NCBI GenBank assembly: GCA_026984835.1
Contig: JALSRI010000053.1
Coordinates: forward strand, 1 to 64,000
Length of the DNA stretch: 64,000 bases
From: Thiohalobacter sp.
GTDB lineage: Bacteria; Pseudomonadota; Gammaproteobacteria; DSM-19610
Direction of reading: 5' to 3'
The translations under genes were made by a program, and so were the position numbers. Below, in pieces: positions 56,812 through 64,000 of this stretch (the first letter of the stretch is position 1; every line of letters begins with the position of its first letter). The notes beneath the pieces are model-generated. The model was given only the letters and a program-made list of their open reading frames with translations, ran no database searches and was not told the DNA's origin.

Positions 56812-58116
56812 TCAGCGCGCCATGAGTCCGAGGTGGTGGGTGCCGTCCTTCACGCACGCAAGCTCCCTGGCGCCTTTCGTTGTACAGCGGACCTGGTGCT
56901 TGTTGGTCCAGCCGGTTCGTATGCGGTAGCCCTGCGCCGTCTCGTCGTCGTAGCCGAGCACGTCGTCCTCCCCGTCCGTCTCCGGGGCGGTGACGTCCAG
57001 AACCAGGTTCTGGTAGGCGATCCTGAAGCCCTTGCCGGCCGGCGTGATCACCGACTTGACCCGGTAGTGCACCCGGTTTCCACCGCTGACACGGTCCAGT
57101 TCCTTGCTGAAGCAGACCAGGCCGGCCTTGTCGCGTTCGCACTCGGTCACGCCGGAAGGCAGGAAGTCCACGTCCTTGCCGTTGCGCGTCCAGCGGCGGG
57201 CTGCGAGCCGGTCTAGCGGCGAGGCGGGAACGGCCCTCCTGGGTGCCTTCCTGCCCTTTTTGGCGGAAACGGATGTCTTGCCGGAAGCCGCCGGCACAGC
57301 CGGCTTGGACGCCTTTTTCGCCGACCCGACCGCCTGCGCTGGCGGCGCCGCCCCAAGCTCCGGGGTCGGCGGTTCGTGCACCGCCTCCCGTGCCAGCCGC
57401 TGCCGGCGCCGCTCTCGCATCTTCAGCTCTTCTTCCAGGTTGATCACCTTGCCCATGGCCCGGTGGAAGCCGCCCGCAGCAGCCTTGCGGTACCAGTCGA
57501 TGGCCTTGCGGGCATCCTGCTTCACGCCCTTGCCGGTCGCGTACATCTCGCCGAGATAGTACTGGGCCAGGACATTGTCCGCCGCCACGCTCTCGAAGAG
57601 CTTGCGCGCCCGGGCGTAATCGGGCCGTCCGGCCTCACCCTTGTAATAGAGTATGCCCAGCCGGCTGGCGGCCTTGCTGTATCCCTGCGCGACGGCCTGC
57701 TCCAGCCACTTGCGCGCCCGGGCCCGATCGACGGCCACGCCCTTGCCCTTGATCAACATGAGGGCGACGTCGTAACGGGCGTCCGCGTCCCCGGCCTGCG
57801 CCTTTTCCAGGCGCCGGGCGAAACGTCGCTCGTTCTCCGCCATACGGTGCAGCCGTTCGCGGGCCTGTTCCACGCCCTCGGCCGCCGCGGCGCGCAGCCA
57901 CTTGATGGCGGCGTCGCGGTCGGGCCGCGTGCCCTGGCCCTTGAGGTACATGATGCCGACCTCGTACTGGGCCTCGGGATCGCCGGCCCTGGCTTCCGCG
58001 AGCTGGTCGCGGAACATCTGCGTCCAGAGTTCGGCGGCCAGCGGATACGAGCAGGACAACAGCAGCAGGCAGACCGCCATCCGCAGCCTCCCCGCATCGA
58101 TCGAACAAACCACCAT
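56812..58116 (-). CDS. Sel1-repeat periplasmic protein
   Basis: 434-residue exported protein with a signal peptide (about 1-26, CLLLLSCSYPLAA). Four to five Sel1-like repeats (about 40-230) include YEVGIMYLKGQGTRPDRDAA, YDVALMLIKGKGV and YYLGEMYATGKGVKQDARKA. A lysine-, alanine- and proline-rich linker follows (about 250-310), then a C-terminal domain with four cysteines (ECERDKAGLVCF, HQVRCTTKGARELAC). Sel1 repeats mediate protein contact; the function is unknown. ATG at 58116 has GAGGGGGG upstream. Confidence 0.8.
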   Translation of the reverse strand: MVVCSIDAGRLRMAVCLLLLSCSYPLAAELWTQMFRDQLAEARAGDPEAQYEVGIMYLKGQGTRPDRDAAIKWLRAAAAEGVEQARERLHRMAENERRFARRLEKAQAGDADARYDVALMLIKGKGVAVDRARARKWLEQAVAQGYSKAASRLGILYYKGEAGRPDYARARKLFESVAADNVLAQYYLGEMYATGKGVKQDARKAIDWYRKAAAGGFHRAMGKVINLEEELKMRERRRQRLAREAVHEPPTPELGAAPPAQAVGSAKKASKPAVPAASGKTSVSAKKGRKAPRRAVPASPLDRLAARRWTRNGKDVDFLPSGVTECERDKAGLVCFSKELDRVSGGNRVHYRVKSVITPAGKGFRIAYQNLVLDVTAPETDGEDDVLGYDDETAQGYRIRTGWTNKHQVRCTTKGARELACVKDGTHHLGLMAR

Positions 58117-58250
58117 GGCGCCCCCCTCAATGGCTCCTTCCCGGGTTAGCGGCCATCCCCGGCGGGGATAAAGGCCACCCATGCCCAGTCGATGCGCTGG
58201 AACGGAAATTATTCCCTGTTCCGGCACTTGCCCCGGGGGGGTACGGGGAC

Positions 58251-59027
58251 TCAGCGGGCCCGCTTGAGGCTGTTGCGGTCGAAATCGCGGTCGGTCAAGC
58301 CGGTCTGGAACCGGTAGTCGCTCCAGGTCAGCAAGGTGCTCTTGCCGGTCTGGTGGTTCTGCATGAACATGCGGTGGGCCCGCCAGTAGCGGCCCAGGTA
58401 CTGGTGGTAGTCACTGAAGGTCAGCGTCTTCAGCAAGACGTTCTTGCGGTCGTAGTAGTCGATTTTCTGTGGCCGGTATTCGTCCTTGTCGATCCACACC
58501 ACCTGGCGCGTATAACCCGAGTACTTGTCCACCGGGTCGCGCTCGATGACAAAGCACTGCAGCTCACCGCAGGGCTCGTCACGCAGGTACTTGTAGGTGT
58601 ACTTCTCGACCTCCTGCGACGACAGGTCCTCGTAGGCGAACTCGCTGCCCATGAAGGGCCCGGACTTGTTGCGCGAGGAAATGCGCTTGACGCGTTTCAG
58701 GGCCGGCAGGTAAAGCCACTGGTCGTCCGGCCCTGTCTTGTGGGTGAAACTGAGAAAGGCCGTACCCTTGACGTCGGCGGGCTCGTCGAAGATGGTCAGG
58801 CTCTTGTCGCCGTCGTTGTCCTGTTCCAGCGTCTTGACCCGCAGCAGGCGCGTGCTCTCGTCGCCCTGGCGGTTGCGCAGCACCATTTTCATCGACGCCG
58901 TGCTGTCGTGGAAACCCCGGTCGCGGTTGTCCGCCTCCGTGGCAATGGCCAGGCCGCGCTCCTCGGGTGTGTCGGCGAAGACGCCGGCAGACAGCAGACT
59001 AAGCAGAATCAGCAGCCAGTTTCTCAC
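58251..59027 (-). CDS. LolA-like outer-membrane lipoprotein-sorting protein
   Basis: 258-residue exported protein with a signal peptide (about 1-18, ending AGVFA). The body fits the LolA-like family that accompanies RND (MMPL) transporters: TASMKMVLRNRQGDES, LTIFDEPADVKGTAFL, WLYLPALKRVKRISS and FMGSEFAYEDLSSQ. It is probably a periplasmic lipid or lipoprotein shuttle for the neighbouring transporter. GTG at 59027 has AAGGAG 7 bases upstream and overlaps the RND gene end by 29 bases. Confidence 0.88.
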   Translation of the reverse strand: MRNWLLILLSLLSAGVFADTPEERGLAIATEADNRDRGFHDSTASMKMVLRNRQGDESTRLLRVKTLEQDNDGDKSLTIFDEPADVKGTAFLSFTHKTGPDDQWLYLPALKRVKRISSRNKSGPFMGSEFAYEDLSSQEVEKYTYKYLRDEPCGELQCFVIERDPVDKYSGYTRQVVWIDKDEYRPQKIDYYDRKNVLLKTLTFSDYHQYLGRYWRAHRMFMQNHQTGKSTLLTWSDYRFQTGLTDRDFDRNSLKRAR

Positions 59028-61317
59028 GCGGTAACTCCTTCTTGTCCAGGGTCATCAACAGGGTCGGCAGCAGGGTGAAATCGGCCAGCAGCGCCAGGCC
59101 GATGGTGATGGCGGTCAGCAGTCCCATGCCTGCGTTCAGTTCGAACGGCGAGGTGGTCAGCACCAGGAACCCCGCCATCAGCACCGCCGAGGTGGTCCAC
59201 AGCGCGGTGCCCACGGTATGGAAGGCATAGCGTACGGCGTCTTCCGCCGACATGCCTTCCTCGCGGCGGGCGCGCAGGTACTTGCTCAGAAAATGAATGG
59301 AGTCGTCCACCACGATGCCGAGCGTCATGCCGGCGACGATGGACAGGGCCAGGCCCACCTGCCCCACCAGCAGCCCCCACAGGCCGAACGCCATGCCGGC
59401 CGGCACCAGGTTGGGAATGATCGAGATCAGGCCGATCTTCAGCGAGCGCAGGGCGAAGATGAGCAGGAAGGAGATGATCACCAGCGCCACCGTGGTGCCG
59501 GTCAGCATGCTGCGGATGTTGCGCGCGCCGATGTGCGAGAACATCACCGCCGGGCTGGCGCCGTGCACCCGCATGTAGGGCGGGGCGTTCTGCTCCAGCC
59601 AGTGCTGGGCACGCTCCTCCAGACCGATCAGCTCGTTGCTGGACAGGCTCTTGACATACACGTCGAGCTTGGTAGCCGACTTGTCGACATTGATCTGGTT
59701 GTTGAGATCCAGCCCGTAGGGCAGCGACATCTCGTACAGCAGCAGGTACTGGGCCGCCAGGTCGCGCCGGTCCGGTATGCGGTACCAGTCCGGGTCGTCG
59801 CCGTGCAGGTTCTTGTTGAGCCGTTTCATGGTGTCCGACAGCGCACTGACGTGCAGCACCTCGGGCTGGGCGCGGTACCAGGTGGCGAAGGCCTCCAGCC
59901 GGTTGAGATAGTCCGGCTCGCTGATGGCGCCGCTGCCGCCGGCCGGCAGCGAATAGGAAATGCTGTAGATGCCGGTGAGGTTCCGGGTGGTGAAGTCGGT
60001 ATCACGGCGGAACGCCACGCTTTCGTCGAAATACTTCACGAATTCGTCGTTGAGCTGGTTGGCGGGAATGAAGGCGACGAGCCCGGCGACCAGGGCGGCC
60101 ATGAGCGCCAGGATCGGCCGCCGCCGGGCCACCACGAAATCGGCGAAGGCGTCGATGGCGGCCACCGAACGGTCGTTGACCGGACGCACCCGCACCGGCA
60201 GCCACAGCATCAGCGCGGGCAGCACCGTGACCGTATAGACGAAGGCCGCGAGCACGCCGACGGCGACGATGTTGCCGAGGTCGCGGAACGGCGGCGCATC
60301 GCTGAAATTCATGGACAGGAAGCCGATCATGGTGGTCACGCTGGTGAGGAAGATGGGCTGCAGGTTGATGCGCAGGCTCTCGTACATCGCCCCGTGGCGG
60401 TCGGCGCCCTTGCGCAGGCCCTGCAGAAAGGTCACCAGCAGGTGCACGCAGTCGGCCACCGCCAGGGTCATGATCATGGTCGGGGCGCTGGCCGAGGGCG
60501 GCGTCAGGCGAATACCCATCCAGCCGGCGGCGCCGACGGCCGTCACGATGGCGAACAGGATCACCAGCAGTGTGGCCAGCGTCGCCCAGAACGAACGCAG
60601 CAGCAGCGCCAGCACCAGCACGATGACCGCGAACATGATGGGTACCAGCGTCTTCATGTCGTGCATGGACATTTCGCTGAAGGCGTTGTTGAGCAATACC
60701 ACGCCGGTGAGGTGCACCCGGTAGCCCGGATGGTCCGTCTCGAACTGGCGCGCCAGACGGCGGGAGAACTCCACCACCTCCGGCACCTCCGCCGCGGTGT
60801 CGCGCCCCGGAAGCTGGATGGTGACGTTGACGCCGGTCACACGGCCGTCCCTGGAGACGATGCGGCTGACCAGCAGGGGTTCGTGCAGCGCCACGTCGCG
60901 GATGGCGGCCAGTCGCTGCGGCGACAGCGCGGCTGCGTCGGTGACCAGGTCCTCGACCACCAGGTCGTCGCCCTCCGCATAGGTGTGCTGGAAGTTGGTG
61001 ACCGAGTCGACGCGGATGGAAAAGGGGATCTGCCAGGCCTGCTCGGTCAGCCATTCCACCGCCGCCAGGGTACGTGGCGTGAACACGTCGCCGTCCGGCG
61101 GCTCGATGACGAACAGGACGTTGTCGGACTTGGTATAGGTGTTCTGCAGTTCCTCGAAAGCGAGCAACTGCGGGTTCTCCTGGCTGAAGAACACGCGGTA
61201 GTCGGTGGAGAACCCCAGGAAGCGCGCGCCGCTGGCCGACAACACCAGCAGCCCGATCGCGAACACGAACGCCAGCCATCGCCAGCGCAGAATTTGATCC
61301 GCCAGCTGTTTCGCCAT
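58999..61317 (-). CDS. RND (MMPL-type) transporter
   Basis: 772-residue inner-membrane protein with 12 helices in the two-halved RND pattern: one helix near 10-30, a large periplasmic loop, five helices, then the same again. Features are STDYRVFFS at the loop start, APTMIMTLAVADCVHLLVTF, and GMTLGIVVDDSIHFLSKYL with charged residues in helix 4/10. MMPL-like RND proteins export lipids and are linked with LolA-like proteins, as here. It starts 14 bases after tetR. The substrate is not visible. Confidence 0.92.
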   Translation of the reverse strand: MAKQLADQILRWRWLAFVFAIGLLVLSASGARFLGFSTDYRVFFSQENPQLLAFEELQNTYTKSDNVLFVIEPPDGDVFTPRTLAAVEWLTEQAWQIPFSIRVDSVTNFQHTYAEGDDLVVEDLVTDAAALSPQRLAAIRDVALHEPLLVSRIVSRDGRVTGVNVTIQLPGRDTAAEVPEVVEFSRRLARQFETDHPGYRVHLTGVVLLNNAFSEMSMHDMKTLVPIMFAVIVLVLALLLRSFWATLATLLVILFAIVTAVGAAGWMGIRLTPPSASAPTMIMTLAVADCVHLLVTFLQGLRKGADRHGAMYESLRINLQPIFLTSVTTMIGFLSMNFSDAPPFRDLGNIVAVGVLAAFVYTVTVLPALMLWLPVRVRPVNDRSVAAIDAFADFVVARRRPILALMAALVAGLVAFIPANQLNDEFVKYFDESVAFRRDTDFTTRNLTGIYSISYSLPAGGSGAISEPDYLNRLEAFATWYRAQPEVLHVSALSDTMKRLNKNLHGDDPDWYRIPDRRDLAAQYLLLYEMSLPYGLDLNNQINVDKSATKLDVYVKSLSSNELIGLEERAQHWLEQNAPPYMRVHGASPAVMFSHIGARNIRSMLTGTTVALVIISFLLIFALRSLKIGLISIIPNLVPAGMAFGLWGLLVGQVGLALSIVAGMTLGIVVDDSIHFLSKYLRARREEGMSAEDAVRYAFHTVGTALWTTSAVLMAGFLVLTTSPFELNAGMGLLTAITIGLALLADFTLLPTLLMTLDKKELPREKLAADSA

Positions 61318-61331
61318 TCCTTCGTATTTCC

Positions 61332-61976
61332 TTATGCTTGTTTCTGATCCATTCCGTTCGCGAGCGACAGCAGGTACTGGATCAACCCCCGGTTACACTG
61401 TTTCAGACGATCGATACTCTGGGCATTCTTGGCCAGGCCGATACAGCCCTCCAGCGCAGCCATCACGAACATGGCGGCGGCCCCGCAGTCGACATCCGGT
61501 CTGATGCGACCCTGGTCGCGCGCGCGCTGCAGGGCTTCGTGGGTGACACCGTGCCAGAGTCTGAACACCGCGTCCAGACGCTGGCGAAATCCTTCATCCA
61601 GAGGTGACATCTCCTGAGCGAGATTGTTCAACGGACAACCGTAGCGGATCAGTTCGGCGGGCTTGGCGTCGGGCAGCTTTTCGATCACCGACACCAGTCC
61701 TGACAGCGGATCGGGCGCCTGGCGCAGGGGAAGCACCCACATGGCCTCCACCATGGGCAGGATGACCTCGTCGACCACCGCGTAGCCGAGCGCCTGCTTG
61801 TTGGGGAAATGGTGATACAAGGCGCCCTTGGTCAGGCCCGTCGCCGCCAGAACGTCGTCCAGACGCATGCCCTGGAATCCCTTGCGGTACATTTCGGCGA
61901 ACGCAGACTCGAGTATCCGGCTGCGGGTCTGGTCGGGATTGCGCCCGGACCGCTCGTGTTTTGCAGAAGATTCCAT
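61332..61976 (-). CDS. TetR-family transcription regulator
   Basis: 214-residue regulator. Helix-turn-helix is in GMRLDDVLAATGLTKGALYHHF near residues 35-58, followed by PNKQALGYAVVDE. The C-terminal ligand-binding part is helical. ATG at 61976 is the start; the frame is open to 62135 but overlaps the operator. It is the first gene of the tetR-RND-LolA-like operon and divergent from the unknown gene plus dsrE2, so it may control both sides. The ligand is unknown. Confidence 0.95.
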   Translation of the reverse strand: MESSAKHERSGRNPDQTRSRILESAFAEMYRKGFQGMRLDDVLAATGLTKGALYHHFPNKQALGYAVVDEVILPMVEAMWVLPLRQAPDPLSGLVSVIEKLPDAKPAELIRYGCPLNNLAQEMSPLDEGFRQRLDAVFRLWHGVTHEALQRARDQGRIRPDVDCGAAAMFVMAALEGCIGLAKNAQSIDRLKQCNRGLIQYLLSLANGMDQKQA

Positions 61977-62031
61977 AACGCCTTGATCTACCTGGTTGAT
62001 TTCAAAAATACGGAACTTTGCCGGACCCACC

Positions 62032-62070
62032 TTGACAAACCAGTTGGTCGGTCGGTATTGTACAGACCAA
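62032..62070 (+). promoter_or_regulatory. Promoter with TetR-type operator
   Basis: TTGACA at 62032-62037, an 18-base spacer and TATTGT at 62056-62061 form a promoter for the plus-strand genes. Over it lie inverted arms TTGGTC (62044-62049) and GACCAA (62065-62070), plus GGTCGGTCGG, a pattern like TetR operators. TetR binding here would block the plus-strand promoter and possibly tetR itself. Confidence 0.7.
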
Positions 62071-62148
62071 GCAGTATGTATACAAGGCGGGACGCCTCGA
62101 CAGCCGGGTGTATTCCCCCTGCCGGGCAAATCCATCGGGAGAATCGAC

Positions 62149-62595
62149 TTGGACGGACACCTCGAAAACAGACTGGCCCCTGCCGATTTCGACCTGCCCC
62201 GCGGCGGCGCCTATTCCGGTCACGTGGATATCCTCGGCAAGCCCGTACGCATCGACATCTCGGCCGCGGCGCTGCGGGCGCTGACCCGCAACCGCCACCC
62301 CGTCATGGTCGAAATGGAACTCTACTTCAGCTGCCTGATCCGAAAACAGGTCTATTTCAGCGAACTGACCGAACCGCGGCCAGAATCCCGCGACAGCAGT
62401 CGCATCCTGCCCGGACTCTACGCCACCTTCCGGGCAGTGACCACCAGCCATTGCCGCATCGAAGACCCCGGCGCGAAGCCGCCCGTGGAGGCCATGCCCA
62501 TTCGGGAGCCACACCGTTTCGTGCCCGACTGGCTGACCATCGATCACCGGCGCAGTGGCTGGAAGGGCGAATACGGCTTTTCGCGCTACCTGTAA
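62149..62595 (+). CDS. Unknown protein upstream of dsrE2
   Basis: 148-residue soluble protein with strand-rich segments (GGAYSGHVDILGKPVRIDIS) and VEMELYFSCLIRKQVYF. Two cysteines (SCLI and SHCRI) are seen. The family is unrecognised. TTG at 62149 is chosen: GGGAG lies 8 bases upstream and the conserved part follows; an ATG at 61996 lies before the promoter. It is 27 bases before dsrE2 behind the TetR-type promoter, so the two are cotranscribed. It may be a partner of DsrE2. Confidence 0.7.
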   Translation: MDGHLENRLAPADFDLPRGGAYSGHVDILGKPVRIDISAAALRALTRNRHPVMVEMELYFSCLIRKQVYFSELTEPRPESRDSSRILPGLYATFRAVTTSHCRIEDPGAKPPVEAMPIREPHRFVPDWLTIDHRRSGWKGEYGFSRYL

Positions 62596-62622
62596 CCCCA
62601 GACGACCCGACAGGAGGCTATG

Positions 62623-63225
62623 ATGAATACCGACGCAAGCACCACAGACATGGACAAATGGCTCAGCGAAAAACTCGATGAGATGCTGCCCGACAAGCTG
62701 CAGCAGATCGAGGAAGCCAAGACCCCTTCCATGGCCATCATCGCCACCAAGGGCACGCTGGACTGGGCCTATCCGCCCTTCATCCTGGCCTCCACCGCCG
62801 CGGCGCTGGGCTGGGACACCTCCGTGTTCTTCACCTTCTACGGCCTGCTGCTGCTGAAGAAGGAGCTGCCCTGCGAAGTGAGCCCGCTGGGCAACCCGGC
62901 CATGCCCATGAAGATGCCGTTCGGCCCCAAGTGGTTCCAGAACATATCCTGGCCCATGCCCAACCTGATCATGGCCGGCATTCCCGGATTCGAGAAGGTG
63001 GCCACCGGCCTGATGAAGAAGACCTTCAAGAACAAGGGCGTGGCCACCATCGAGGAGCTGCGCAGCCTGTGCCTGGAGGCCGACGTCAAGATGGTCGCCT
63101 GCCAGATGACGGTCGACGTGTTCGGTTTCAGCCGCGACGAGTTCATCCCCGAAGTCAGCGAGTACGTCGGCGCCACGTATTTTCTGCCGGTGGCGCAGAA
63201 ATCCGACGTCTGCCTGTTCATCTGA
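62623..63225 (+). CDS. dsrE2: DsrE2-type DsrE/DsrF/DrsH-like protein
   Basis: 200-residue protein. The core matches the DsrE2 family: MAIIATKGTLDWAYPPFILA, TSVFFTFYGLLLLKKE, LGNPAMPMKMPFGPKW and KMVACQMTVDVFG, where the cysteine is the likely sulfur carrier. Hydrophobic stretches suggest membrane association. DsrE2 passes sulfane sulfur with TusA and rhodanese in sulfur oxidisers; those genes are not next to it. AGGAGG lies 5 bases before ATG at 62623 (ATG at 62620 is an alternative). A strong terminator follows. Confidence 0.9.
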   Translation: MNTDASTTDMDKWLSEKLDEMLPDKLQQIEEAKTPSMAIIATKGTLDWAYPPFILASTAAALGWDTSVFFTFYGLLLLKKELPCEVSPLGNPAMPMKMPFGPKWFQNISWPMPNLIMAGIPGFEKVATGLMKKTFKNKGVATIEELRSLCLEADVKMVACQMTVDVFGFSRDEFIPEVSEYVGATYFLPVAQKSDVCLFI

Positions 63226-63252
63226 CCATCTCCCTCGACACCCACCCTCCTG

Positions 63253-63276
63253 CCGGCGCCCTGCGCCGGTTTTTTT
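63253..63276 (+). terminator. Rho-independent terminator of dsrE2
   Basis: CCGGCGC (63253-63259) pairs with GCGCCGG (63263-63269) around CCT, then seven T (63270-63276). This is a textbook intrinsic terminator 27 bases after the dsrE2 stop. Confidence 0.95.
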
Positions 63277-63513
63277 ATGGCCACACAAAACACGGACAAG
63301 ACCTAGGGGGAAGCCTGATTGACCGCGAAGGACGCGAAGGACGCGAAGGATGCAAAGGGGACAAAGTCTGCAAGCCGGGGACTCAGGAAAACTCCATACT
63401 CCGGACAGCGCCATATTTTCCATCCAAACGGGGATTCCTTCGCGTCCTTCGCGTCCTTCGCGGTGAATCAAACGCCCCTCTTGACAAGTCTTGTCCGTGC
63501 TTTCCGTGGTCAT
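63277..63513. repeat. 237-bp nested inverted-repeat element
   Basis: The outer arms are 63277-63302 and 63488-63513 (22 of 26 matching). The inner arms are 63322-63350 and 63436-63464 (29 of 29 matching) and are made of GACGCGAAG units. The outer arms resemble those of the 41.2 kb element (ATGGCCAC...ACGG). It begins right after the dsrE2 terminator T-run and ends 62 bases before mfd. It fills most of the 350-base gap between the two genes. No coding sequence is seen. Confidence 0.92.
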
Positions 63514-63575
63514 TCCCCACCCTACCCGCACCCGAAACTATCTGAGATAATGCCGCTTTTCCGGCAAGCCCGTTC

Positions 63576-64000
63576 ATGTCCCGTACCGCCATCCAGCCCG
63601 AATCCTCCGCCGTACCCGTCGCCAGCCCGCTCGATCCACCGCTGCCGCGGGCCGGCCGGCGGCTGACCTGGGCGCGCCTGTACGACGACAGCCTGGCGCT
63701 GGCCATCGCCGGCGCCGCGCGCCGCCATGCCGGGCCGCTGCTGGTGGTCACCACCGACAGCCAGGCGGCCGAGCAACTGCAGGAACAGCTGACCTTCTTC
63801 GCGGCCAGCACCGGGCTGCCGGTGTTCTGCTTCCCGGACTGGGAGACCCTGCCCTACGACAGCTTCTCGCCGCACCCGGACATCGTCTCCGAGCGCCTGG
63901 AGGCCCTGCATCGCCTGCCTGCCATGCAGTGCGGCATCGTGCTGGTGCCGGTGGCCACCCTGCTGCAGCGGCTGCCGCCGCGCAGCTACCTGGACGCCCA
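63576..64000 (+). CDS. mfd: Transcription-repair coupling factor Mfd (N-terminal part)
   Basis: The first 141 codons of a gene that runs past the window. The residues RYDDS-like start (TWARLYDDSLALAIAGAARR), PLLVVTTDSQAAEQL, FCFPDWETLPYDSFSPHPD and IVSERLEAL match the UvrB-homology module at the Mfd N-terminus. Mfd releases stalled RNA polymerase and recruits UvrA. ATG at 63576 is the first in frame after the repeat. The DNA translocase part is outside the window. Confidence 0.93.
   Translation, partial: MSRTAIQPESSAVPVASPLDPPLPRAGRRLTWARLYDDSLALAIAGAARRHAGPLLVVTTDSQAAEQLQEQLTFFAASTGLPVFCFPDWETLPYDSFSPHPDIVSERLEALHRLPAMQCGIVLVPVATLLQRLPPRSYLDA

Noticed and set aside
59218-61347. 709-codon plus-strand frame opposite the RND transporter
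   Set aside because: It is antisense to a 12-helix transporter; the sequence is rich in H, Q, R and G with no domain.
63522-63911. Minus-strand frame opposite mfd
   Set aside because: It is the shadow of the conserved Mfd N-terminus.

Overview
The window is GC-rich chromosomal DNA, almost fully coding, with the gene set and gene order of a gammaproteobacterium. Pointers are the comEC-exbB-exbD-msbA-lpxK-trm112-kdsB run for lipid A and LPS precursors, rluC divergent from an RNase E gene with a long leader, a proteobacterial-type gshA, and lolC/lolD. A DsrE2-type protein, a periplasmic DsrE protein and the tail of a cytochrome c-like protein suggest a sulfur-oxidising lineage, perhaps Chromatiales or Ectothiorhodospiraceae. 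That placement is inference. No rRNA, tRNA, CRISPR array, prophage or transposase gene was seen.

Layout. 0-4 kb: end of a cytochrome c-like gene, a HisKA_2 sensor kinase with an ANTAR-type regulator, and an orphan ParA. 4-6.4 kb: a merTPA mercury operon behind a MerR-type operator, with no merR beside it. 6.5-10.2 kb: an MCE-type lipid ABC transporter. 10.2-21 kb: a signalling region with three GGDEF proteins (two also carry EAL), a FIST sensor, several small unknown proteins, a membrane-anchored HExxH protein and ferredoxin-NADP reductase. 21-28 kb: a Lpd-like flavoenzyme, gshA, a Maf/YceF pyrophosphatase, a tandem REPIN array, then sppA, a HAD phosphatase and rluC on the minus strand. 28-31 kb: rne with a long leader. 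31.2-40.1 kb: ion transporters (SulP, TrkH, an SLC13 protein with RCK_C domains, NhaD) with an OmpR-type two-component system among them. 40.3-48.7 kb: a low-molecular-weight phosphatase, then the lipid A/LPS, ExbBD and ComEC genes. 48.7-52.9 kb: small envelope proteins and the LolCD lipoprotein exporter. 52.9-56.1 kb: agmatine deiminase, N-carbamoylputrescine amidase and a divergent DAHP synthase in one tight operon. 56.3-63.2 kb: DsrE and Sel1-repeat proteins, then a TetR-RND-LolA-like operon divergent from an unknown gene plus dsrE2. The window ends inside mfd.

Functional themes are envelope lipid and lipoprotein traffic, c-di-GMP signalling, ion homeostasis, mercury resistance and sulfur-related proteins. 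The most unusual DNA is repetitive: the REPIN array between maf and sppA, and a family of 212-237 bp inverted-repeat elements at 41.2 and 63.3 kb with a relic at 56.1 kb. These two repeat families, the merR-less operator, the DAHP synthase with altered conserved residues, and the TetR/dsrE2 divergon deserve the closest second look.
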